From NCBI RefSeq assembly GCF_001598255.1, contig NZ_BCYP01000021.1:62001-126000 (forward strand): a stretch of 64,000 nucleotides of DNA, read 5' to 3'. The notes below the pieces were generated by a model that worked only from the letters and a program-made list of their open reading frames with translations, ran no database searches and was not told the origin of the DNA. Positions 41,905 through 50,363 of the stretch are shown here, piece after piece. The position numbers and the translations under genes are program-made. Every line of letters begins with the position of its first letter. The stretch's first letter is position 1. The stretch is from Mitsuaria chitosanitabida ATCC BAA-476 = NBRC 102408 (GTDB taxonomy: Bacteria; Pseudomonadota; Gammaproteobacteria; Burkholderiales; Burkholderiaceae_C).

Positions 41905-42359
41905 TGAGCGACGTGTCGAGGGATGGCGCGATGAAGCGGGACTGGCGTCGGGACGACGCCGTTCCGCCGAGCGACCTCGACGCGATCCGCGATGCGGTCA
42001 TCAGCTTCGGCCGCCAGCAGACACAGGGCAGCGACGCGCGGGACATCGCCGTGGCGCTGTACGACGGCGACGCGCTGATCGCCGGCGCCTTCGGCCGGAC
42101 CGAATTCCAGCGGCTCTACGTGAGCTATCTCTGGGTCCATGCGGACCACCGCGGGCAAGGCCTGGGCGGCGACTGCCTGCGCCAGCTCGAGGCCATGGCG
42201 CTCAGGCGCGGCTGCGTGGATGCGCTGATCGAGACCCTGCTGGACGAGGTCGCCGAGATGTACGAGCACCTCGGCTACGCCTGCATCAGCCATGTGCACG
42301 ACTTCGTGCCGGGCTTCACCCGCCACACGCTGTTGAAGGTCTGGCAGGCGCGCGACTGA
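41904..42359 (+). CDS. GNAT N-acetyltransferase overlapping argC
   Basis: The 151-aa protein has the GNAT core YVSYLWVHADHRGQGLGGDCLRQLEAMALRRGC, in which RGQGLG is the pyrophosphate-binding loop, and MYEHLGYACISHV. It overlaps the argC stop by one base (TGATG), so it is coupled to argC. The substrate is unknown. A role beside arginine synthesis is possible but not shown. Confidence 0.9.
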   Translation: MSDVSRDGAMKRDWRRDDAVPPSDLDAIRDAVISFGRQQTQGSDARDIAVALYDGDALIAGAFGRTEFQRLYVSYLWVHADHRGQGLGGDCLRQLEAMALRRGCVDALIETLLDEVAEMYEHLGYACISHVHDFVPGFTRHTLLKVWQARD

Positions 42360-42417
42360 TCGCGTGCGGCGGTCGGCCTCGCCGGCCCTGGCTGCCCGGT
42401 GGGGGCGTCTCCGGAAC

Positions 42418-43203
42418 TCAGGCCCAGGCGCGCGGGTCGTCGCTGCGGTAGTGGTAGCGATAGCCCTGCAGGAAGCCCAGACGGCCATACAAGCGCTTCG
42501 CGACCTCGTTCTCGGCCCCCACCTGCAGATACGCATTCGAGGCGCCCTGGCGCCTTGCCACGGCCAGCAGCGCCGCGCAGAGGCGGAAGCCGTGTCCCCG
42601 ACCGCGCTGGTCCTCCGGCGTGAAGATGTCGAAGAGTCCCGCCATGCCCCCCGAAGGGCGGCCGTCCGCGGCGGGATCGATCGCGACTTGTCCACAAGCC
42701 AGCAGCACACCGTCCTGTTCCAGCTTGAAGGCCTGATGGCGGATACGGGCCTGTTCGAGCCGGCGCGCATGGCCTTCGATTTCCACGGTGCTCGAGCCGC
42801 GCAAGGCGCCGATGAGCCCCGCATATGCGGCGGGGGAGAGCGGGACCAGGCCGGCCTCGTCGCTGAAGCCGTCGAGCGAGGGCAGCACCATCACATCGGC
42901 GGGATCGAAGGCGGTCCAGCCCATGCCGGCCAGCCGATCGTCGAGATCGCCCGGTTGACTGAAGGGGGTGAGGCGCAGGATCAGCGGCAGCTGCGCGTGG
43001 TCGAAGCTGACGCGGCAACGGCGCAGGACTTCGTCCAGGGGCAGGGTGCCGTCCTCGATCGCGTTGACGCAGCGGGAGCGCTTGGCCTTGCCGGGAGAGA
43101 GCCTCAGCAGCCAGCCGTCCACCCGCGCTTCACGTGGCGCCGACGCGGCGTTGAGGCCGGCGAGCTCGGCCCGGCGGGCGAGGGCGTCCAACTCGGGCGA
43201 CAT
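42418..43203 (-). CDS. GNAT N-acetyltransferase, tandem or extended type
   Basis: The 261-aa protein has a C-terminal GNAT domain (LFDIFTPEDQRGRGHGFRLCAALLAVARRQGASNAYLQVGAENEVAKRLYGRLGFLQGYRYHYR). The N-terminal half resembles a degenerate GNAT fold. A similar arrangement is seen in many proteobacterial GNAT proteins of unknown substrate. It is 36 bases downstream of parA on the same strand. Confidence 0.85.
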   Translation of the reverse strand: MSPELDALARRAELAGLNAASAPREARVDGWLLRLSPGKAKRSRCVNAIEDGTLPLDEVLRRCRVSFDHAQLPLILRLTPFSQPGDLDDRLAGMGWTAFDPADVMVLPSLDGFSDEAGLVPLSPAAYAGLIGALRGSSTVEIEGHARRLEQARIRHQAFKLEQDGVLLACGQVAIDPAADGRPSGGMAGLFDIFTPEDQRGRGHGFRLCAALLAVARRQGASNAYLQVGAENEVAKRLYGRLGFLQGYRYHYRSDDPRAWA

Positions 43204-43239
43204 GGCGGTGGTGCTCCGCGCGCGTGAACGTCGCCCCGG

Positions 43240-44013
43240 TCAGCGCATCGCGCCGACGCGCTTCACCATTTCCTTGGCGAAGTCGACGAAGGCGTGCGCA
43301 CCCTTGGAGCTGCCGTCGAACACGACGCCCGGCAGCCCGTAGCTGGGGGCTTCGGCCAGACGCACGTTGCGGGGGATGACGGTGTCGAAGACCTTCTCGC
43401 CGAAGTGCGCCTTCAGCTGTTCGCTGACCTGCTGCTGCAAGGTGATGCGCGGGTCAAACATGACGCGCAGCAGACCGATGATCTGCAGGTCCGGGTTCAG
43501 GTTGGCGTGGATCTGCTTGATGGTGTTGACCAGGTCGGTCAGGCCCTCGAGCGCGAAGTACTCGCACTGCATCGGCACCACCACGCCATGCGCTGAGCAC
43601 AGGCCGTTCAGCGTGAGCATGGACAGCGAGGGCGGGCAATCGATCAGGACGAAGTCATAGTCCGCGGCTGCGGCGGCCAGAGCAGTCTTGAGGCGCTGCT
43701 CACGGCGTTCCAGCTCGACCAGCTCCACCTCCGCTCCCGCCAATTCCCGGTTGGCGCCCAGCACGTCATAGCCCGCCTTCTCGCTGCGCTGACGGGCCTC
43801 GGCGATCGTCGAGGACTCGAGCAGCACGTCATAGACGGTGAGGGGCAGGGCGCGCTTGTCGATGCCCGATCCCATGGTCGCGTTGCCCTGTGGATCCAGG
43901 TCGATCACCAGCACGCGCTGGCCGACCTTGGCCAAGCCAGCAGCCAGGTTCACCGTGGTGGTCGTCTTGCCGACGCCGCCTTTTTGGTTCGCAACGCAAA
44001 AGATCTTGGCCAT
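43240..44013 (-). CDS. parA: Chromosome partitioning ATPase ParA (Soj)
   Basis: The 257-aa protein has the deviant Walker A KGGVGKTTT at about residues 11-19, Walker A' in LVIDLDPQGN, and the Walker B-like DFVLIDCPPSLSMLT. The protein moves parS-bound ParB along the nucleoid. It lies in the usual mnmG-rsmG-parA order, 47 bases from rsmG. parB is separated from it, contrary to the common parA-parB layout. Confidence 0.97.
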   Translation of the reverse strand: MAKIFCVANQKGGVGKTTTTVNLAAGLAKVGQRVLVIDLDPQGNATMGSGIDKRALPLTVYDVLLESSTIAEARQRSEKAGYDVLGANRELAGAEVELVELERREQRLKTALAAAAADYDFVLIDCPPSLSMLTLNGLCSAHGVVVPMQCEYFALEGLTDLVNTIKQIHANLNPDLQIIGLLRVMFDPRITLQQQVSEQLKAHFGEKVFDTVIPRNVRLAEAPSYGLPGVVFDGSSKGAHAFVDFAKEMVKRVGAMR

Positions 44014-44060
44014 GAAGGGTCGGGAAGCTGGTGATGGCAGGACGCTGGGGAGGGCGGAGC

Positions 44061-44729
44061 TTAACCGATGGCAGCCGTGGGACGGATCCAGAGCAGGCAG
44101 CGTTGTGCGTCCAGTCCCGGAACGTCGAGCTGTTCCACGTGAAACACGGACAGATCCGGTGCTCGTTTCGCGAGCTCGGTGAGCTCTTCGGCCGGATGCT
44201 GACCCTTCATGGCGGCCCAGACCGCACCAGGCTTCAGATGCATCCGAGTCCATTCGGTGAAGTCGGCCAGCGAGGCGAAGGCCCGCGAGGTGATGACATC
44301 GAAGGGGGCCGTCTTGAGCTTCTCGACACGCGAGTGCTCGGCGTGCAGGTTGGGCAGGCCCAGTTCGGCTGCGACCTGGGCGATGAAGAAGGCCTTCTTG
44401 CCGACGGTGTCGACGCAAGTGACGTCGATGGTCGGGTCGCAGATGGCGATGACCACGCCCGGCAGACCGCCGCCGCTGCCCACATCCATCAGCCGCATCG
44501 CTTGACCCGCGGCATGACGGCGCAGGGGCGGGATGAGGCTGAGACTGTCGACCAGATGCTGGGTCAGCATCGCCTCGGGATCGCGGACCGCGGTCAGGTT
44601 GTAGACCTTGTTCCACTTCTGGAGCAGGCCGAGGTAGGCGATCAGCTGGTCGAGTTGCGAGTCGGTCAGGCCGAGTCCCAGGGGCTGGGCGGCAGTCGCG
44701 AGGCGGGAGCGCAGGTCGAGGTCGGTCAT
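44061..44729 (-). CDS. rsmG: 16S rRNA (guanine-N7) methyltransferase RsmG
   Basis: The 222-aa SAM-dependent methyltransferase (GidB) makes m7G527 in 16S rRNA. Motif I is LMDVGSGGGLPGVVIAI; LLQKWNKVYNLTAVRDPEAMLTQHLVDSLS is the conserved family block. The ATG at 44729 gives a length close to the E. coli protein (207). A near-perfect parS lies inside the coding sequence at 44131-44146. It is downstream of mnmG, as usual. Confidence 0.96.
   Translation of the reverse strand: MTDLDLRSRLATAAQPLGLGLTDSQLDQLIAYLGLLQKWNKVYNLTAVRDPEAMLTQHLVDSLSLIPPLRRHAAGQAMRLMDVGSGGGLPGVVIAICDPTIDVTCVDTVGKKAFFIAQVAAELGLPNLHAEHSRVEKLKTAPFDVITSRAFASLADFTEWTRMHLKPGAVWAAMKGQHPAEELTELAKRAPDLSVFHVEQLDVPGLDAQRCLLWIRPTAAIG
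44131..44146. other. parS: Near-perfect parS site inside rsmG
   Basis: TGTTCCACGTGAAACA differs from the canonical parS by one base (C for T at position 5). It lies about 1.25 kb from the perfect site. Confidence 0.85.
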
Positions 44730-44856
44730 CAATTCAGCCTGTGTCGGCAGTCGATCGGCGGGATTCAAAACGCCGGCTCGAGTGATCTCGGCCGGCGCTG
44801 GTGGCAATGCGAGGGGGTGGGCGACGCGGGACATGCGGTGGCACGTCCCGTCGGCC

Positions 44857-46824
44857 TCAGGCGGCGGACGGTTCGGCCGCGGCGTCCTGATCGGTGAAGC
44901 CCTTGAAGCGGCCCTTGCGCAGGTGGATCAGCAGCAGCGAGATCGCCGCCGGCGTGATGCCCGAGATGCGCGAGGCCTGGCCCAAGGTCTCCGGCCGATG
45001 CTTGCTCAGCTTCTGGCGGGCCTCGAAGGAGAGGGCGGTGACCAAGTGGTAGTCCAGGTCCTCGGGCAGGCGCAGGTGCTCGTAGTTGGATGCGCGCGCC
45101 ACGTCGTCCTGCTGCTTGCTGATGTAGCCGGCGTACTTCACGCTGATCTCGATCTGCTCGACGACGGCATCCGCCATGTCGGTGCCCAGGGTCTCGGCCA
45201 GTGCGTCGCGCGTGACGCGGGCCTCCGGGCGAGCGATCGACGCCACCTCGGCGATCGTGTCGAAGGTGACGCCCGGGCGGCGCAGCAGATCGACCAGGTT
45301 GTATTCGCGCTCCAAGGCCTTGCCCACCAGACGTTCCGCATCGGCGGCGGGCAAGATGTTCGGGTGCACCCAAGTCGACTTCAGCTTCTCTGTTTCACGT
45401 GAAACAGCATCGCGCTTGCGGTTGAAGGCGTCCCAGCGGGCGTCGTCCACCAGACCCAGTTGGCGGCCGGCTTCGGTCAGGCGCATGTCGGCGTTGTCCT
45501 CGCGCAGCTGCAGGCGGAACTCGGCGCGGCTCGTGAACATCCGGTAGGGCTCGGTGACGCCCTTGGTGATCAGGTCGTCGACCAGCACGCCCAGGTAGGC
45601 CTGGTCGCGCGTGGGCAGCCAGGCGTCCTTGCCCTGGACTTGCAGGGCGGCGTTCAGGCCGGCGAACAGGCCTTGGGCCGCCGCCTCCTCGTAGCCGGTC
45701 GTCCCGTTGATCTGGCCGGCGAAGAACAGGCCGCCGATGGCCCGCGTCTCGAAGCTGGACTTCAGCTCGCGCGGATCGAAGTAGTCGTACTCGATGGCGT
45801 AGCCGGGACGCAGGATGTGCGCGTTCTCCAGGCCGGGGATGGACTGGACAGCGGCAAGCTGGATGTCGAAGGGCAGGGACGTGGAGATGCCGTTCGGATA
45901 GAACTCGTGCGTGGTCAGGCCCTCGGGCTCCAGGAAGATCTGGTGCGAGTCCTTGTCGGCGAAGCGATTGATCTTGTCTTCGATGGACGGGCAGTAGCGC
46001 GGGCCGACGCCCTCGATCACGCCGGTGAACATCGGGCTGCGGTCGAAGCCGGAGCGGATGATCTCGTGGGTGCGCTCGTTGGTGTGGGTGATCCAGCAGG
46101 GCAGCTGCCGGGGGTGCTGGGCGGCATTCCCCATGAAGCTGAACACGGGCACCGGATCCAGGTCACCGGGCTGCTCCAGGCATTGGGAAAAGTCGATCGT
46201 GCGGCCGTCCAGGCGAGGCGGGGTGCCGGTCTTGAGGCGGCCCTGCGGCAGCTTCAGTTCCTTGAGCCGGCCCGACAGCGAGACCGCGGGCGGATCGCCG
46301 GCACGGCCGGCGGCGTAGTTCTGCAGTCCGATGTGGATGCGGCCGTCCAGGAAGGTGCCGGCGGTCAGCACCACGGCGCGGGCGCGGAAGCGCAGGCCGG
46401 ACTGGGTCACCGCGCCGACCACGCGGTCGCCTTCGACCATCAGGTCGTCGACGGCCTGCTGGAACAGCATCAGGTGGGGCTGGTTCTCCAGGCGCTGACG
46501 AATGGCGGCCTTGTAGAGCACGCGATCGGCCTGGGCCCGGGTGGCACGCACGGCCGGACCCTTGGAGCCATTGAGGATGCGGAACTGGATGCCGCTCTCG
46601 TCGGTGGCCGCGGCCATGGCGCCGCCCAGCGCATCCACTTCCTTGACCAGGTGGCCCTTGCCGATGCCGCCGATCGACGGGTTGCAGCTCATCTGGCCGA
46701 GCGTCTCGATGTTGTGGGTCAGCAGCAGCGTGCTGACGCCCATGCGGGCGGCGGCCAGCGCGGCCTCGGTGCCGGCATGGCCGCCACCGACCACGATCAC
46801 GTCGAACTCTTTCGGATAAAGCAT
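44857..46824 (-). CDS. mnmG: tRNA uridine 5-carboxymethylaminomethyl modification enzyme MnmG
   Basis: The 655-aa FAD-binding enzyme (GidA) works with MnmE to modify the wobble uridine of tRNAs. It opens [22 protein letters not shown], the FAD Rossmann motif. The conserved [22 protein letters not shown] and [22 protein letters not shown] blocks follow. The ATG at 46824 matches the known start. A perfect parS (45391-45406) lies within the gene; the amino acids it encodes there (AVSRET) are in a variable part of the protein. Confidence 0.97.
   Translation of the reverse strand: MLYPKEFDVIVVGGGHAGTEAALAAARMGVSTLLLTHNIETLGQMSCNPSIGGIGKGHLVKEVDALGGAMAAATDESGIQFRILNGSKGPAVRATRAQADRVLYKAAIRQRLENQPHLMLFQQAVDDLMVEGDRVVGAVTQSGLRFRARAVVLTAGTFLDGRIHIGLQNYAAGRAGDPPAVSLSGRLKELKLPQGRLKTGTPPRLDGRTIDFSQCLEQPGDLDPVPVFSFMGNAAQHPRQLPCWITHTNERTHEIIRSGFDRSPMFTGVIEGVGPRYCPSIEDKINRFADKDSHQIFLEPEGLTTHEFYPNGISTSLPFDIQLAAVQSIPGLENAHILRPGYAIEYDYFDPRELKSSFETRAIGGLFFAGQINGTTGYEEAAAQGLFAGLNAALQVQGKDAWLPTRDQAYLGVLVDDLITKGVTEPYRMFTSRAEFRLQLREDNADMRLTEAGRQLGLVDDARWDAFNRKRDAVSRETEKLKSTWVHPNILPAADAERLVGKALEREYNLVDLLRRPGVTFDTIAEVASIARPEARVTRDALAETLGTDMADAVVEQIEISVKYAGYISKQQDDVARASNYEHLRLPEDLDYHLVTALSFEARQKLSKHRPETLGQASRISGITPAAISLLLIHLRKGRFKGFTDQDAAAEPSAA
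45391..45406. other. parS: Perfect parS site inside mnmG
   Basis: TGTTTCACGTGAAACA is the canonical 16-base palindromic ParB binding site. It sits in mnmG coding sequence, 1.4 kb from parA. Confidence 0.97.
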
Positions 46825-47045
46825 GGCAAGTCGGGCCAGCAGAAACGGCGGTCTCGCCCTCGCGGACCTCGGCGACCTCGCAGGCTCGACGAGCGCGCGG
46901 ATCCGGGGCGGCGGGCAGCCGGCTGGCATCAGATGAGGGAAGGGCGCGATTTTACGCGGGGCTGTGGATAAGTCACCGCCTCAGGGGCATGGTGAGCGGC
47001 ACTCGTTGGCGGGGCGCGCCATCGCGCGGCGACAATCCACGGGTC

Positions 47046-47303
47046 ATGAACTGTCGTCCCCATTGCGCGGCCTGCTGCATCGCGCCGTCGATCTCCAGCC
47101 CCATCCCCGGCATGCCCGACGGCAAGCCGGCCGGCGTGCGCTGCATCCAGCTCGACGATGCGCTGCGCTGCAAGATCTTCGGCCACCCGGACCGGCCGGC
47201 CGTCTGCGGCTCGCTCCCCCCGCACGAGGAGATGTGCGGCGAGAGCCGCGAGCAGGCCCTGCGCTGGCTCGGCTGGATGGAAGACCAGACGCGTCCCGCC
47301 TGA
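47046..47303 (+). CDS. YkgJ-family cysteine cluster protein
   Basis: The 85-aa protein has a CxxHCAACC N-terminus, then [30 protein letters not shown], the Cys spacing of the zinc/iron-chelating CxxCxxCC (YkgJ) family. It probably binds a metal; the role is unknown. The second ATG is chosen because it opens the conserved Cys-rich start. It is divergent from mnmG. Confidence 0.88.
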   Translation: MNCRPHCAACCIAPSISSPIPGMPDGKPAGVRCIQLDDALRCKIFGHPDRPAVCGSLPPHEEMCGESREQALRWLGWMEDQTRPA

Positions 47304-47479
47304 GCGGGCCGTTCGCCCCCAGCCGCTGCCCCATCTCGCCTCGGCGGCGGCCAAGACGCTGCAGACGCGCAAGAACGACATCCGCAGCTGAGCGTTCGCG
47401 GGGCGGCGCGCCTGAAAGCGGTTTGACAGCGCGCGCTCGTAGAGTCGGAGTTTCCAGAAGACCACATCGGAGACACCGA

Positions 47480-48481
47480 ATGATCCCCACCGACGAGGAC
47501 CGCCGCCGCTTCCTCCTGCAGACCGCCGCGCTCGGCGCCGCGGGAGCCTCCCTAGGCACCGCGCTGCCCGCCTTCGCGCAGACCACCTGGCCCTCGCGCA
47601 ACGTGCGCCTGGTCGTGCCCTTCGCCCCCGGCGGCAGCAGCGAGATCGTCGCGCGCGCCACCGCGTCGGAGTTGTCCAAGACGCTGGGCCAGTCGGTCTA
47701 TGTGGACAACAAGCCGGGCGGCGGCGGCAACATCGCCATGGGCGAGGTGGCGCGATCGGAGGACCAGCACACGCTGATCCTCGGCCACATCGGCACGCTC
47801 GCGGTGAACCCCTACATCTACGACAAGCTGCCCTACGACCCCAACCGCGATTTCAAGCCCATCACGCTGCTGGCCAAGGTGCCTTCGCTCTACGTCGTCC
47901 ATCCGGACGTGCCGGCGCGCAACTTGAAGGAATGGGTGGCGCTGGTGCGCAAGAACCCGGGCAAGTTCAGCTACGGTTCCGCGGGCAACGGCAGCGCCGG
48001 CCACCTCGCGATGGAGTACCTCAAGATGGTCGCCGACCTGTACATCCTGCATGTGCCCTATCGCGGCACCGGTCCGCAGCTGACGGACCTGCTGGCGGGA
48101 CGGCTGGAGGCGGCCTCGGTGGGTGCGCCGGCCATCATCCAGTTCATCAAGGCGGGCAAGCTGCGCTGCATCGCCACCGGCTCCAAGGAGCGGCTGCCCC
48201 AGCTGCCCGACGTGCCGACGGTGGCGGAGCAGGGCTTCCCGGGCTTCGAGATGACGCAGTGGTATGGCCTGTGCGCGCCCGCTAACCTGGCGCAGCCGGC
48301 GGTGGACAAGCTGGCGGTGGAGTCGGTCAAGGCGATCCGCTCGCCCGCGGCGCGGGAGCGCCTGAGCCACGATGCGGCCGAGGCCGTGGGCAGCACGCCG
48401 GCGCAGTTCGCGGCCTTCATCGCACAGGAGCAGCAACGCTGGAAGGCGGTCGTGGCGCGCGCCAAGATCAAGCCCGATTGA
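47480..48481 (+). CDS. Bug-family tripartite tricarboxylate binding protein
   Basis: The 333-aa periplasmic protein has a Tat-like signal (RRRFLLQTAALGAAGASLGTALPAFA). The Bug/TctC blocks VPFAPGGSSEIVAR, VDNKPGGGGNIAMGEVA and SAGNGSAGHLAMEYLK follow. This large betaproteobacterial family binds carboxylates, often without a dedicated TctAB permease nearby; none is seen here. An inverted repeat follows the stop. Confidence 0.94.
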   Translation: MIPTDEDRRRFLLQTAALGAAGASLGTALPAFAQTTWPSRNVRLVVPFAPGGSSEIVARATASELSKTLGQSVYVDNKPGGGGNIAMGEVARSEDQHTLILGHIGTLAVNPYIYDKLPYDPNRDFKPITLLAKVPSLYVVHPDVPARNLKEWVALVRKNPGKFSYGSAGNGSAGHLAMEYLKMVADLYILHVPYRGTGPQLTDLLAGRLEAASVGAPAIIQFIKAGKLRCIATGSKERLPQLPDVPTVAEQGFPGFEMTQWYGLCAPANLAQPAVDKLAVESVKAIRSPAARERLSHDAAEAVGSTPAQFAAFIAQEQQRWKAVVARAKIKPD

Positions 48482-48497
48482 GCACCGCGCAATGACG

Positions 48498-48519
48498 AAC
48501 GGCCGCTGATGCGGCCGTT
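48498..48519 (+). terminator. Inverted repeat after the Bug gene
   Basis: AACGGCCGC-TGAT-GCGGCCGTT is a 9-bp perfect stem 16 bases after the stop. There is no T-run, so it may be a weak or Rho-assisted terminator. Confidence 0.55.
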
Positions 48520-48713
48520 GTCGTGGGGGCCCCGGCGCGTCGCGCGGGGTGGGGATGGGCTCGGAGATGAAGCCCGGCTTGCAAGCCTAACGCCTCCCGC
48601 TGCAGACGATCGCGCTTGCCACACGACCGCCTACCGTTGGGCCTGCAAGCCAGGCAACTCCTCCTGCGTGATCCGGGTGCGGACCGCGCGGGTCCGCCTG
48701 TTCTCGCAAGGGC

Positions 48714-48902
48714 TTACCAGGTGCCCTTCGGCGTGGGTTCCATGGAGTCCGCGGCCGTGGCGACCAGGGCGGAAGCGTCGCCGCCCACCAGCCAGGTTCC
48801 CTTGGGGGTGCCGCCGCCGACGAATTGCAGGTCCTCGAGGTCCAGTTCGACCAGACCTTGTTCAACGGTGTTCGCGGCGACGGTGTTCGATTGGGCGTTC
48901 AT
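48714..48902 (-). CDS. Double-glycine-leader peptide with terminal TPKGTW repeats
   Basis: The 62-aa peptide has a leader that ends in VELDLEDLQFVGGG, a match to GG-type leaders cleaved by C39 peptidases. The predicted ~31-residue core starts and ends with TPKGTW. The two repeat copies use different synonymous codons at three of six positions, so the repeat is kept at protein level. CTGGAG lies before the ATG. A lux-box-like site lies about 82 bases upstream, and a LuxR-type regulator is the preceding gene. No modification enzyme or C39 exporter is adjacent. Confidence 0.72.
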   Translation of the reverse strand: MNAQSNTVAANTVEQGLVELDLEDLQFVGGGTPKGTWLVGGDASALVATAADSMEPTPKGTW

Positions 48903-48983
48903 GAGAGGCTCCAGATTCGGATGACGGCCAGCGGAAGCGCTGAGCACGGAACGAATTGAAGCAGCCCGGGGTGGGAGCTTGTA

Positions 48984-49001
48984 ACTGTCAGCTCTTACAG
49001 T
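48984..49001 (-). promoter_or_regulatory. Lux-box-like site upstream of the GG peptide
   Basis: ACTGTCAGCTCTTACAGT has the CTGT-N8-ACAG arrangement of lux boxes, with seven of nine mirrored positions paired. On the minus strand a TTCAAT-like -10 follows at a distance that puts the box near -45, as expected for LuxR-type activation. Confidence 0.65.
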
Positions 49002-49028
49002 GTTTCAGGCCGCCGCGACCGGGCAGCA

Positions 49029-49745
49029 TCAGCGAATCAAGCCCAGCCGGAGCGCCTTGAGCACGGCCTGGTGCTTGTTCGTGCAGCCGAGCTTGTGCAT
49101 CGCGTTGTTGATGTGCAGCACGGCGGTGCGCTCGGTGATGCTGAGGATGGCGCCGACTTCCCAGGCGGTCTTGCCTTCCATCGTCCAGTGCAGGCACTCG
49201 AGCTCGCGCGGCGTGAGCCGCGGCGCGTCGATCTCGACCGGCGTCGAGGGCAGCAGCAGGCGCATGGCCGAATCCACCGCGTGCACGGCGAACAGCTGCA
49301 GGTCCGCGACCATGCGCGTCAGCGTGATCGGGTTGGACGGGAGCATCTGGTCGCGGTTCACGCCCAGCACGAAGTGGCGCCCCTCGGGCAGGTGCAGCGC
49401 CAGCGAGATCCCCACCTTGTAGCCGAACGGCGCCTGCGCTTCCCAGAGCTCGGGCGCGTCGTTCTTCACGTAGGTCTGCTGGTTCCAGACGATGGGCACG
49501 CTCTGCTTCTTGCAGTGCTGCATCACCGGATCGCGCTTGCCCAGGCGGGGGTCGTTGAAGATGTCGGAGAAGCCGTCGGGCGCGTTCTCCACCGCGATGA
49601 AGTCGGAGCTGCCGATGGCGCGATCGACGACCAGGATGGCGGAAAAGCGCTCGAACTCCAGTCCGTGCGCGAAGCGCGTGATCTCGCTACGGAACTCGTC
49701 CGTGGAGCGAGCCTCCAACACTGACTGATAACCGCCTTGCAGCAT
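49029..49745 (-). CDS. LuxR-type transcriptional regulator (autoinducer-binding fold + HTH)
   Basis: The 238-aa protein has an N-terminal autoinducer-binding domain and a C-terminal LuxR helix-turn-helix (LTPRELECLHWTMEGKTAWEVGAILSITERTAVLHINNAMHKLG). The conserved DPV (RDPVMQHC) and VW of the ligand pocket are kept. The usual Trp/Tyr pair just before DPV is not evident, so the ligand may not be a standard acyl-homoserine lactone. No luxI is in view, so it is a solo. The gene lies directly upstream of the GG peptide on the same strand. The start was placed at the ATG before GGYQSVLEARST. Confidence 0.9.
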   Translation of the reverse strand: MLQGGYQSVLEARSTDEFRSEITRFAHGLEFERFSAILVVDRAIGSSDFIAVENAPDGFSDIFNDPRLGKRDPVMQHCKKQSVPIVWNQQTYVKNDAPELWEAQAPFGYKVGISLALHLPEGRHFVLGVNRDQMLPSNPITLTRMVADLQLFAVHAVDSAMRLLLPSTPVEIDAPRLTPRELECLHWTMEGKTAWEVGAILSITERTAVLHINNAMHKLGCTNKHQAVLKALRLGLIR

Positions 49746-49926
49746 CGATCGCTCCGGCCCTGGACCGGCCTCTGTCTCCGTGATGAGTCGCACACCCTGT
49801 GCGGGGCCCCTGCTAGGGTTTACAGCTGGCGAGCCGCCCCTGTCATGTCCAAACTGCTTGTCATGGGGAGCAGCACATGCAGACGATGCACCTGCCGCGA
49901 AATAACCAAATTCAACAAGTCTGACA

Positions 49927-50298
49927 ATGACACCAGCCTGGATTGTGTACGCATGGCCGCGAATCTTGTGTGATGTACAGCGTCTGCCTCGCCTGCAGTT
50001 CGCGCATTTGAGCACGCGAGTTCTGGTCGCGGGAGATGAGGATCACCCGGCCATGGGGCAAACCCTGTGGACGGGGGAGTCCGAGTGGGGCGCCGCCGGC
50101 GTCGCCTGGGACTGGGTCCGCATGCCTTACGGCATGGTCTCGATGGTCGATCCGATGGCGCTGGTGACCAACATGCAGTTCCTGAACCGCGCGGGCGAGG
50201 TGCTCGCGCCCATGGAATCGGCCATCCAGCTCAACGGCATCGTGCACATGCTGCCGTGGCAGGAACAGGTCCAGCTGGCCCTCGCGCTGCGCCACTGA
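49927..50298 (+). CDS. Hypothetical protein divergent from the LuxR gene
   Basis: The 123-aa ORF contains LPRLQFAHLSTRVLV and a region WGAAGVAWDWVRMPYGMVSMVDPMALVTNMQFL that looks like a real folded protein. An alternative start is the ATG at 50053. I do not recognise the family. Its position divergent from the LuxR regulator makes it a candidate member of the same system. Confidence 0.55.
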   Translation: MTPAWIVYAWPRILCDVQRLPRLQFAHLSTRVLVAGDEDHPAMGQTLWTGESEWGAAGVAWDWVRMPYGMVSMVDPMALVTNMQFLNRAGEVLAPMESAIQLNGIVHMLPWQEQVQLALALRH

Positions 50299-50322
50299 GG
50301 CCAGAAGCACCGGCCTCACGAG

Positions 50323-50348
50323 CGACGCCGCGGCTTGCCGCGGCGTCG
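50323..50348. terminator. Bidirectional hairpin between convergent genes
   Basis: CGACGCCGCGGC-TT-GCCGCGGCGTCG is a perfect 12-bp stem between the convergent genes ending at 50298 and 50364. Confidence 0.7.
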
Positions 50349-50363
50349 TCGTTCACGGCCGGC

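Noticed and set aside
48587-48865. Second small minus-strand ORF near the GG peptide
   Set aside because: It overlaps the GG peptide in another frame, has no leader or ribosome site, and is Arg/Pro-rich shadow sequence.
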